Assembly: GCF_019320115.1 (NCBI RefSeq)
Contig: NC_089587.1
Location: 103,179,063-103,243,062 of the forward strand
DNA from: Miscanthus floridulus
Lineage: Eukaryota > Streptophyta > Magnoliopsida > Poales > Poaceae
Length of the DNA: 64,000 bases
Direction of reading: 5' to 3'
Part shown: in pieces, positions 35,947-45,643 of the stretch
Numbering within the stretch: the first letter of the stretch is position 1
How the letters are laid out: each line of letters starts with the position of its first letter
The notes under the pieces: generated by a model
What the model saw: only the letters and a program-made list of their open reading frames with translations
The model's database searches: none
Told to the model about the DNA's origin: nothing
Translations under genes and position numbers: made by a program

Positions 35947-36496
35947 TCCATTCGTCTAAGCAACAAGTAGATGTTGTGCTTGAAAGTGAATGTTGCAAGA
36001 GTATGTTTTGAGTGTGTCAATTATTTCAAAGGTATGTTGCAATGTTTCATATGGATGTTGCAGAAGTAGATCGGGATATATGTTGTAATGGTTGTACACA
36101 TATGTTGCAACCGTCTATTCCAAATGTTTCATCTGTTTTTCAAACTGGATGTTGCATGTGTTTCACATATACGTTGTAAGTGTTTATTTGGGTATTGCAT
36201 ATGTTTTTTCAATGGCTTTTCAAGTGTTTTTGTAAGTGTTTCAGACGCATGTTTCAAGTGTTTCTGTCTTCACACATGTCTTGACACGTATGGTGCAAAT
36301 GTTTCATCTGGATGTTTCAAAAACAGATCGGGTGTTTTTTGTTGGGGATTTATATGCCGCAACAGGCATCCAAGCGGGGGAAGTAGAGGGAGCGCAAGCG
36401 GTCTCCGTGTGGGGTTAGGAGGTGCAGGCGACCTTCGGACAGCGTGGGCGTTCGGACACGCGCGTCCGTCCGGACGTTTGGGCACTAGGACTGTTG
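35947..36496 (-). repeat. Right terminal inverted repeat of the split MULE
   Basis: The inverse complement contains CCCGATCTACTTCTGCAACA, GCAACATACCTTTGAAA and ACAACATCTACTTGTTGCTT, matching 19450-19577 in order. It ends GTCCGGACGTTTGGGCACTA before the TATAGTTTA duplication at 36497-36505. Confidence 0.75.
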
Positions 36497-36505
36497 TATA
36501 GTTTA
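36497..36505. repeat. 9-bp target-site duplication, right copy (TATAGTTTA)
   Basis: It is identical to 18861-18869. It lies about 380 bp beyond the stop codon of the OXS3-like gene, so the MULE sits just beyond or in that gene's 3' end. Confidence 0.75.
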
Positions 36506-36884
36506 TAGACAAGGTTGCCTCTGTAGTCCGTACACATTCAGGCAAGCCGCAAGCCATAACCATGTCTCGCTATCTGAATGTCTGATCTACACATGATGGA
36601 GAAGACGATCCAAAGGTATCAGAAGAAATTGTTAATTTACAGGTGAAGATGGTTACATGAGTAGAGGCATTCATATTAGTACATTATGCTAATTTACAAT
36701 GGAGTAAACAACTATTATACAAGCACACATATACCTCCTCGCCAAACTTGAAGCGCTCACTTATTTATCCAGAAACCTCCATGCCAACCTAAGTTCTATC
36801 ATAGAAGATGGTACTAGAAACCTCGAGCAAAAAGATGACAGAAACAAATGGAAAATCCTCTGAATCCAAGTCTATTTGTATTTC

Positions 36885-39410
36885 CTATTTCCTATCATTG
36901 AGACGAACCGGGGAACTTGGCCTAGGCAGACGATGCAAATCCATCATCGACAATGACCTCATAGGCACAGATGATGCGCTAGGCACGCAAGAGCCGGATC
37001 GTGGTGTGGATATAAAACTATCAGGTGAACGCGGAGAATGGAGATGCTCGGGCAGTTCGTGCTCTTCAATGCTGATACTGCTGCTGCTCCTCGAACTGCT
37101 GCTAGCCAAGGTCACCAAAGAGTTTCTACTCAAACTAGCAAGCCTCTTAGGGGGGGCAGTTTCATAAACTTGAGCTGCTGATGTTTCATGTGAATTTCCA
37201 TACATGATGCTGTAGGCAAGGAGATTCTTCCGTTTTCTGGAGTATGGATTCTCTGCCTTAGTAATGTCTTTTGCAGAGCCTGAAAATGTTATAGCTTCTT
37301 TAAGGCACACAAATGATTTGGATTTACCATTATAGAATTTGGATATGCTGCGCCTGCCCAATAAAAAAAAATGTCAGAAAAGCAATATGTAGAAGCAATC
37401 ATGCAGCCAACAAGCATATATATAGCAAAAGACCGAAGTTAACTGCCAGATGACTGGGTTGAGAAGTCCAGCCGCATTTTTCCACACAAAAGTAATAGCA
37501 TCACAATGCTATTTGGTTGATTTTATTGGGAAGCATATCATAATCCCTCCCCTACAGAAAGAATTAAGCATGCTGTTTCAGATTTCAAACATACTGTAGT
37601 GATAAAGAACAGGGATTTTCAGTTTCAAGAAGACCTTGGTATGATTTCACATTTCAGAAACAAACACCACGGCCAGATGATGTTATTTTAACTGAGTGGT
37701 GGTTTCAAGCTTCGTGGTAAGTGTCAAGCAATACTGCAAAAGGACCCTACTGCAAAGGCTTCAACTCATTAGTAATTTTGGTCGCTTGGTGGTTATGGAA
37801 GCACAGTAATGGATGCTTCTGTGAGGTGACCTCTCCTAATTTCAATGTCATTATGTAAGATACAAGGGATGAGACCATCTTGTGGAGTATGGAAGCTAAT
37901 ACAGCAGTGGCATTTGCACGTATATGTTGGTGGTCGTTTTCCTTTTTGTTTCCTTGGCATGGTCCATGTATTAAACCCTACCCCAATGGGCTTGTATAAG
38001 TCTTATACTCTTCTTAGACTCCCTTTCTTATTATTATTAATATAAAAAAGCAAAGATTTCAAAAAAAACCAAAGGTCATGTTTTGAGTTTTGACTAAACA
38101 ACAATCCAAAGCTGACCATGGATATGCTGTGGGGGAACAGTACTTATGCTGAAGTGTATGGATGATATTATTGGTGGCTCATAAGCCAATAATTTATTTT
38201 CTGTGGTTCAGAGACACTCAAACCACTAGAGTCTTTGTCAACTGAAAGTTGCTGCTTAAGATTGGTTGGTACCATGTGAGGCAGGTCCTTTTCAGCTGCT
38301 TAATGTTTCAACCAAAATGTGCCATTATTACCAACATGCATTTTCCATGCCAGATATCCCAGATGAATAATTGATTTCCATGTTCTACGTTTAAATCTTA
38401 GAAATGTTTGATTATTATGTATTGAAATTGTTGATATGGTTGCAATATTAATATATGCAAATACCACTCATCTCCTAAATATAAAAGCTAACTACTAGTC
38501 CTACTTCGATCACATGTCAAAGAAGACAGTGGAGCATTCCTTTCCGCATGGGCTTGACATGTCAGAATTATCCAGAAGAAGCAAGATCCTACTTTGATCA
38601 TATTTCTCTCAAACGATACAGATATTTTGATAGTCTGATAATTATTTCAGAACAGTTTGCCACAAGGTCACTCAAACAAAATGATATATGTGAAATTGCA
38701 GATAGACCTAATTAAAAGAAGCAGCCACCGCAAAGAGGCATATGAAAACTATGCAGATTAACACCAAAACAATTTTGGCATTTTTTTATAATAGCTAATC
38801 TTGTCTATTAGCCAAAGCACCTAATGACAATTCGTGGTTCTACTACCTCATATAGTCACATCCAAGCCTATCTTTAATCTCACATTTCCTCCTTTGTGAA
38901 TTAACAAAGCTAATATCTCGAAAATACTCATTGGATCCCAAAAATTAGCAGTGTACCATTTGTCAAAAGAAGCAGCAGAATCACACCGACAGAGTAATCT
39001 CTGCAGATTCCAATAAACTAACCTGAATATTTTTTTAGGAAATTAACATACAGAAATCAATAGGGAATACACCAAACTAAGCAAATTAGAAGCTTAACTT
39101 CACAGATTCCCCCCAAGGAACCAATTTCTCCTGCAGAACCCACATCAGAAAAGAATAAAAAAAAAATAAACAATCAAATAAATAAACTGGCAAAAACTCA
39201 CCGAATTGGTAGCGCCTCCTCCAATGCCTCCAACCCCACGAGGCCAGCCCCTCCTTCTCCTCCTCCCGCGTACGCGCTCTGCACCTCCCCCTCACCTTCC
39301 TCCTCCTTCCCCGGCGGCGAGCACTCGTCGCTGTCCCCGCCTATGGACGACGAGCTGCACGCCGAAGCCGGCTGAGGTGGGTCCATCGCCGCCTCGACGT
39401 CGACCGGCAT
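36885..39410 (-). CDS. OXIDATIVE STRESS 3-like nuclear stress protein (2 exons, 225 aa)
   Basis: Exon 1 runs 39410-39202 and exon 2 37353-36885 on the minus strand. A GT-AG intron of 1848 bp splits an Arg codon, and the join gives 678 nt. Exon 1 encodes an acidic Ser/Gly/Glu-rich start ending GLVGLEALEEALPIR. Exon 2 continues with RSISKFYNGKSKSFVCL, then AKDITKAENPYSRKRKNLLA, and a long Ser-rich tail. LPI-R-R-x-x-S-K-x-Y-x-GKS-x-SF plus the AKPENPY-x-x-KR-like box is the conserved signature of the plant OXS3/O3L family. From the literature on Arabidopsis, OXS3 is a nuclear, chromatin-associated protein that raises tolerance to heavy metals and oxidative stress. A second in-frame ATG at 39386 is an alternative start. 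Length and layout fit the family. No damage is visible. Confidence 0.88.
37354..39201 (-). other. Intron 1 of the OXS3-like gene
   Basis: The minus donor GGTGAGT at 39201 and acceptor TTGGGCAG at 37354 are strong. The intron is AT-rich and I saw no gene or clear transposon in it. Confidence 0.8.
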
Positions 39411-39698
39411 CCGTCCGACCCGAGTCGCCACGCGGTCGAGCAATTTCAGGGGCGCGAAGGCACCGACGACCGGACGAGGCCCAGAAGGAAAGGTTTCCGC
39501 GGCGAGTGGATTTGTTTCCCTGAGTTTGTAATTTAGTTTTGTGGTGATGGGGAAGCAACTGCTTCGTGATGGCGACGCCTAACTGACAAGGCTTATCGCT
39601 TCCTATCGTCCCTTTTCTTGCGTGCCACGGAGCGAATGTTTGCCTACTTGCTACTCGCGTTCGAAATGCCATAAAATTTAGAATTTTAAATTTCAAAT

Positions 39699-39709
39699 TT
39701 ATATATAGT
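39699..39709 (-). promoter_or_regulatory. TATA box of the OXS3-like gene
   Basis: The minus strand reads ACTATATATAA about 290 bp before the chosen ATG, implying a 5' leader of roughly 260 nt. The MITE at 39860 lies 150 bp further upstream. Confidence 0.55.
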
Positions 39710-39859
39710 TGCTTCTCGGAAGCTCACTGAAAAACATTTCAAGCAATATAAGAAAAACTACTTAGGCCAATTTTAATGAGAGTTTTATCTATATTTAATA
39801 GATTACTACATAATTTATTTTTAAAGATGTGCCAATGCATTTAAAAGAAGATTCATGTA

Positions 39860-40075
39860 CTCCCTTCGTCTAAGAAAAAAAATGTAATGATAAAACTTTC
39901 TGAAGTTTGCCAAGTTTATAGAAAATAGTATCAGCATCTAGGACTCCAAATATATTTAATACAAAAATATATTTCATAACTAATCTAATTATATTATTTT
40001 GTCATAAAGTTTAGTATTTTTCATACAAATTTAGTCAAATTTAAAGTTTTTTGACTTCTTGATAAATGGGAATTG
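39860..40075. mobile_element. Stowaway-like MITE upstream of the OXS3-like gene
   Basis: TA (39858-39859) precedes CTCCCTTCGTCTAAG. The AT-rich body contains CAAATTTAGTCAAATTTAAAG and ends near TTGACTTCTTGATAAATGGG, a decayed inverse of the left end. The right TA is not clear. Confidence 0.65.
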
Positions 40076-40099
40076 TTTTTTTTTTTGTGAGGGGGAGGG

Positions 40100-40910
40100 T
40101 ATAGATGAAACCCTCCTGGCTCGATTATCAACTCTAGACGAGTCATAAAATTAAATGTCTATGAAATAAAGAATGAAATTATACATTGAGGGTAATTGTT
40201 TCTTTCATATTTATTGCATTATACAATTTTGAAAATAACGTTATAAAACTCTCCACTAGAAATAGCCTTAGTTGCTTTAGACATCATCTAAAACAAAAGT
40301 AGCCAGCTAAGGGCCCTGATTTTTTAACCTTTTTTTTTAAAAAAAATATTTACATTTATACCCGGGACGTTATAAACCTATGTTTGGACCCACAGGGGCA
40401 CCGTGATCTACAGCATCGAGGTACACATGGCTCAGCGCCGTAGGACATGGTGCCGAGCCTCCTGGGTTGGGTGGCGTGGCTATTTGACGTGGCGTTGAAG
40501 TGGACGAGGCTCGTCACCATGGGCCATGATGCTGATCTTGGCGCCAAGCTCGCAACATACAAGCCAAGTGACCTTCTTCTTCCTCTGTCTTTCTCTCTTT
40601 ATCTACTTACTTCCTCTTTCTTTCTCCTTTCCCTATCGTGACATCCCTGTCACGCTCGCCGCCATTGGCCCCGCCGCACTCGCGTCCCCGCCTACCCAGC
40701 CACCTGCCGCCACCCATATTCCTGCCACCTCCCCGCTAGGGCGCACGGCCGCACTAACTGCCTCACGCCCTGCCCCACGACACCTTATTGCGGGCGCGTA
40801 GAGGCCGATGTCCTATGGCAGGGCGGGCTGACTAGTGCCCGTCCCTGCCACCGTGTCGCCCAGTCTCGCCACTGCCCGTGCCACCGTCCCACGAGTAAAT
40901 TTTTTGTAGT
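40100..40910. other. Intergenic DNA with a GC-rich block at 40360-40880
   Basis: The block has words such as GGTTGGGTGGCGTGGC and CTTGGCGCCAAGCTCGC, then a CT-rich run and Pro/Thr-rich frames without a domain. It may be the terminal part of the MULE whose transposase fragment lies at 41190. Confidence 0.3.
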
Positions 40911-40911
40911 A

Positions 40912-41170
40912 TGTAATTTAGTTAGTTAATTACTAATTAGCATCAATTAGTGAAGTAGTTAGTTAATCTAGTTCCTTAGTTAGTTAATTAGTGAGTTAAT
41001 TTAGTGACTTAGTTAGTTAATTTAGTTACTTAGTAGATGTATTTACTGAATTAGTTATTACTAGTTATTAGTTACTTAGTAAGTAGTTAGGTAGTTAGTT
41101 ACTTAGTAGTTATTTAATTAGTTAGTAATAGTTAGTTAGTCAGGTAGCGTTTAGTTACTTACTAATTGGA
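40912..41170. repeat. Degenerate (TTAG)n array
   Basis: AGTTAGTTA, ACTTAGTAG and AATTAGTTA words fill about 260 bp with shifting phase. It is not the plant telomere repeat (TTTAGGG). It lies directly before a MULE transposase fragment. Confidence 0.85.
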
Positions 41171-41189
41171 TGGACCAGTTAGTAACCTT

Positions 41190-41355
41190 ATATCATGGAG
41201 GAAGTGTGGCGATTGATGATTATGAAAATGTTTAATTTGTTGGAATGCAAAGGGTGCCTATCATATTCATAGCTCGGTCGTCGTTTATTGAGTTGGTTGC
41301 TTGGTCTCAGGAGGAGCTAAATTGTGATACAAATTGTAACACTCTTTGTTTTTAT
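41190..41355 (+). pseudogene. Mutator-like transposase N-terminal fragment
   Basis: One frame reads YHGGSVAIDDYENV, a stop, then FVGMQRVPIIFIARSSFIEL and VAWSQEELNCDTN. This matches the characteristic start of grass MULE transposases: a short acidic GG-x-V lead, then a RVP-I-x-F-x-R-x-SF-x-ELV-x-x-x-x-EELNCD box. It contains one stop and ends at 41350; no zinc finger or DDE region follows. It is a dead 5' fragment. Confidence 0.55.
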
Positions 41356-41359
41356 GTAC

Positions 41360-42613
41360 TATAAAAATACCAACTTTTTTAAAATTTTAACTTGATACCA
41401 ACTTTCTCACCCTCTCCATCTACTGCATAGCTGTAGCCATGCCTCATCGAGCCTGGACATGCTGCGAGGGCAGCATGACGACTACTCCACCGCGGCGAGT
41501 CGAGCAAGAGGTTTTGAGCTCTAGTTAGCATAGTCATATGGAATTCCTTTAAATCATGAGAAAAAGATAGATTACTTCATGAACTTAGGCATGGCAACTT
41601 ATCTTTGAGATTGGGTGACCTCTAGGCCACCAAGATCAGATATGGGCACTTGTTTATCCTTGCTTCCAAGCAAAAGAGATGGATTTGGCCATTCATGAGT
41701 TTTCTTGCAAAAATGCATAGAAATGCATTAGAGAGAAAGTTGAGAGATTCATGAGATGCTTGAGCTAGGGATGATCTTGAGCTTATCTTGAGATGATGGA
41801 GCAACTACCAAGCTTCATCTTGCATCCACGCAAAATCAAGAGTTAGGGTTGGAGAGATGATTTCAAGAATTGAGAGGAGAGAGCTCCTGAGCTCACCACG
41901 GATAGAGATGGAGATGTAGATGCTATTGATGCTTGTGAGATGTGCTAAATCCTTCTTCTTTTTATTCTTTTCTTTCTCTTCCTTCTCCTCTTCCCCTTCC
42001 CTTTCTCTCTCTAGTTCATCCTTGTTCTTCATGTGAGGAGAGAGGGAGAGGAATGGGAATGAGTGCGTGTGTGGGTGAGAGAGAGTGAGATAGTGAACTG
42101 AATCTACTGGCATATGGCTTCTTTGTGCTGACATGTGGGACCAAAGGTTGGGAGAGAGACACAACTCATCAAAACTAATCCTACTGAAAAATGATCTGGC
42201 GAACCATACGTAGAAATAGCGGAACATTCCGTTAGAACACAGATTTTGGAGAATTTGATTTAGAGAGAGGAGTTTGGCATTGAGGCCATTAATCATGTCC
42301 TATAGGTTGATAGACAGCTTCAGAGAGATTGGGATGATCACTTGGACACATTTCCATTGCATTCTTTCTCAAAGTATCTTCACGGAGTTGACTCCAGGTT
42401 GACCAAGGCTGACGTCTAGTTGATTTGGGTGATTCGATAAGGACGATTAGTGAAATTGGAGTCCTTTCCTAGTAGAGGGTACTAGGAACCTTCTAAAGAG
42501 AATGATAAGGTGTTTTTTCTTGTGTTAAGAGGGACTGTCAAAGTCACCAAGGAGGTTCTCGAGGAAGGTTTTAGTTGGAACGACTTTGAGTCGTGCCAAG
42601 ATAAGGTTCACAT
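41360..42613. other. Unassigned, probably retroelement-derived DNA
   Basis: A minus-strand reading resembles LTR or leader sequence. It contains a CTCTCTCTC/TTCTTCTTT-rich tract near 41950-42080. Frames such as 41805-42296 minus are low-complexity. I see no gene. Confidence 0.35.
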
Positions 42614-42772
42614 TAGGCTGAAAATGTCTCAAGCGAGGCGAAAATGGCTCACATTAGGCTGGAAACGTCTCATGTGAGGAAAAAACGGCTCACATCGGGC
42701 CAAAAACGGCTCACACGAGACAGAACGACTCATGTCGGGCCGAAAATGGGTAACGAGAGGTGAAAATGGCAA
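42614..42772. repeat. ~20-bp minisatellite, about 8 copies
   Basis: Units of the form GGCCGAAAATGGCTCACATC recur with a 19-21 bp step. Variants include AGGCGAAAATGGCTCACATT and GGGCCAAAAACGGCTCACAC. CpG positions vary between copies. It probably lies within an LTR. Confidence 0.8.
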
Positions 42773-42789
42773 GGTCAGGCCAAGCTGTG

Positions 42790-44060
42790 GCAGAACCTCC
42801 CGAAATAACACACTTTCAGAGGCGCTTGTCTTCCACTAGACACTAAGCACCCCAAAAGTTAGCTACATTAGATAGTTCCATCGAGCACACCCCATGGGAG
42901 AACTCAAATCAATCCATGTTTTACCTCTAGAATCCAATAATGAGTACGAGTTTACAATACTTAGTTCATTTCAAACAACCAGAGGTCTTGAAAATTATTT
43001 ATTACAATATTAGAGTTCAGAGTGCGATAATTAAACAACGAAAAGAAAATAAACATCTAGCGGAAATGATACAAGGATCCGTCTGTGCCCACCGAAAGAA
43101 TCCTCCACACAAGAGCTACTCCTCAAGCTGCATCTACAACAGGGGAAAATAAACCCTAAGTAAACAATATACTCGCAAGACTTACCTGACTAGTGGGAAT
43201 AGTTTCCCAACTCCACTGGGTATGATAGGCAATATGGGTTTGTTGTTTTCTTTTTTGTTTGCGAAAAGCATTACTGGATGTACGTCCTTAAGATCAAGTT
43301 TAATTAGCAGTCATGATTACTTCATTAGGTAGCCATTCTAGGTAAGCACATGTTCTACTTTCAAGCAAGGGTTGAGCAATCAGAACCATTTCACTATCTT
43401 TCATCTTCTAGTTCTTACTACGGTGCTAGACCATAGCCAAGTCGTACCATCTCATAGAAACAATAATTCATGAACCAATGTATCCCAGCTGGGTACCTCG
43501 AAATACACGCCCCATTTGTGCCCCAGGCACAAACAAGACCAACCCATTCCACTCCTGTCATGAGGTCTAGGTCCCATCCAAACTTGGACTCCAAGCCCCC
43601 ACACTTGAGACCAGATCTCAATATGGTGCTTAGACCTCCACCTTTCCCCGCCTCCAATCAGTCGGTCCGGAAAGAGCCAGAACCCATGACAAGAGTGTAA
43701 CAAGCCTTCCCACTCCCATAAGCAAGTATGTGCTTAGGATAATAAGTCTATGACCTGACTACCATCCATAGCAATGGACGGTCCTCAATCGACATGGACA
43801 GGGAAAACAGTGTAACCAAGCTAAGCCCCATGCCCGCGGGACACAACTCGTCACACCCACCATAACCCATACCATATCCCTACCTGGTCTTCATTTTTCT
43901 TTCATCATTTTATCATGAGAGTAAATATAATAATCACCTATTATGAGGAACGGTAGGTTACTCATGCTACCAAAAACCTAAGCACAATAGCTACTCTTTG
44001 CCTTGGGGTCAGTGGCTATCTGATTTTTGTAGTTGTGGTGATCGATGAGCTGATCTGATG
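42790..44060 (-). mobile_element. LTR-like fragment of an unidentified retrotransposon
   Basis: The segment contains ACAGGGGAAAATAAACCCTAAG...CTCGCAAGACTTACC, parallel to the AAACCCTRAGTACGAGAAGG...GACTTACC regions of both large Gypsy LTRs in this window. It is followed by a moderately GC-rich stretch at 43480-43700. No ends or duplication could be fixed. Confidence 0.35.
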
Positions 44061-44130
44061 CAGAATGGGGTGTGTGGAGGATCTGAATCCTTCAGGCTAG
44101 ACTAGCGAGCAGCCAAGGGCTGTTCCCGGC

Positions 44131-45643
44131 GTGGATGCAATATGGGCAGACTCCATCCCAGAGTCCCTAGGCGCTCATCGATCTACGGAGGAGTTGACCA
44201 CCACTGCTGGTGGAGTTGGAGGCAGCGAGTGGTTGGCTGCAACGGCGGGTGAGTCAGCGAAGATGCTAGGAGCAATGGTGAGAGCCACTGAGTCCTTGGA
44301 GGTGGGAGTGGGAGCTACTGATGTTGTGCCAGTGCCTTGGCCACAGAGGCTGGTAGTGTTGAAGGAGCAAGCGGCTTGCCTTGGGATGTCGCAGGGAGTG
44401 GTTGAATGCTCAGTGCGGCCACTAAGCCCCTAGGGAGCACCACCGGTTGTAGAGGAAGAGGACGAGGTCAAGGAGATTGAGCATGAAGAATCATGACCTC
44501 AAGCCATCCACATCCTCTACAAGCGGGGGGGGGCAAAGTCGTAATCATGGAGGAGGAGGACACCACTAGGGAGGTGAAGAGGCTACGGTCCACCCATTCC
44601 ACAGCCATGAATCAAATTGAGGTTAGTATTACGTTGGTGGTGTCCGTCTTTGGCATTGGAGACTATGGTCCTTCATAACCTTGGTGCTTTACAGGGCATA
44701 GCGTGAACTATCGTACAACAATAGTAACTAATCTAGAGGATGGAGCCCCTCTCTGAGGAGAACAAAAAGCTAAGGGAGGCGGTGAAGCTGATGGAGAAGA
44801 ACGTCCAGAGGGCCCAGCATGAAAGGGTCTTACTAAATCAAACAAGAGGAACCTGGAGTACCAGAAGGGCATCTTATCTGAGTAGCTAAAGACCGCCACC
44901 GAGCAGCTAGAGCGCATTTTTGAGTAGGTGAACACCATCTCTAAGCAGCTAGAGCGCAACTCCAAGCAGCTAAAGAGTGCCTCGGACCAGAAGAAAGGTA
45001 TTGCGGATCGGTGAGTTTGCTCTGTATTGCCAAATAGTCATGATGTTGCTGTCGACCGTTATGTTTATAGAGCAAGATGCGGAGCTCGGCCGGTTGTGAG
45101 AAGTCATCAGTCAACTCTAAGAGGAGAAGGAGAAGGCATTTGGGCGAGCGGAGAAACTGGCTAAGGATCTAGAAGGTGAGTAGTTTGTGGTCGGAGTTAT
45201 TGCTGAATTAATTTCTTCATTTGACGAATCCCTTTGGTGTCTATAGAATATCATCAAAGGACCAAAGCGTAGTTCGACGTGCTAGAGCTGGAGGCACAAA
45301 CCTAGAGGGGAAGACTCGATGCCATGGTGGCCAGAGTTAGGCCAGTGCTCGACTGTATCAACATGGAGGTAGCTCCTTAGCCTAATGACAGGCCGTCACG
45401 TTCGAACGCCATCGTCGATAGGTGCAAGGCAGCGTCGGAGAACTTCAAGAGCTTCAACCGAGACACCACTGTCTCCATCATGACACATGCCCTAGTGGTG
45501 GTCCGATCGCACTACCTTGCCATCAATCTTCGAGCGATAGGGGCCGGATTCACCACAGGGATGGGTGCGACAAAGCAGGAGCAGCTAAAGGATGAGGTGG
45601 AGGATGTGATGAAGAGGCTGGCCGATGATGTTGATCTATTTTG
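44131..45643 (+). pseudogene. Coiled-coil gag-like (Transposase_28-type) gene remnant
   Basis: Plus-strand frames, broken by stops and possible introns, encode ENKKLREAVKLMEKNVQRAQ, repeated SKQLERNSKQLKSASDQKKG-type heptads (44880-45000) and LGRAEKLAKDLEG-like helices. They end near 45660 with SHYLAINLRAIGAGFTTGMG. Coiled coils followed by a globular C-terminal piece of this kind are usual in the grass genes whose N-terminus is Transposase_28. The start of that domain is not seen here. The frame is cut at 45644 by the Gypsy LTR. Function is unknown; it may have acted as a retroelement accessory protein. Confidence 0.45.

Larger units (their letters stand above)
18870..36496. mobile_element. 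Long-TIR Mutator-like element, split by a Sirevirus
   Basis: The element is bounded by the perfect 9-bp duplication TATAGTTTA. Near its ends GCTAGCGCCCAAACGTCCGG (left) is the inverse of CCGGACGTTTGGGCACTAGG (right). The terminal inverted repeats extend inward to about 19577 and from about 35947, and are rich in GCAACAT words on the left and ATGTTGC words on the right. Removing the 15.1-kb retrotransposon leaves an element of about 2.5 kb. The interior (19578-19860 and 34964-35946) contains no transposase I can recognise, so it is non-autonomous. Right-arm frames such as 35247-35693 have no recognisable domain. Confidence 0.75.

Noticed and set aside
40912..41170. Interstitial telomere repeat
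   Set aside because: The unit is TTAG-like, not TTTAGGG, and the phase is irregular.
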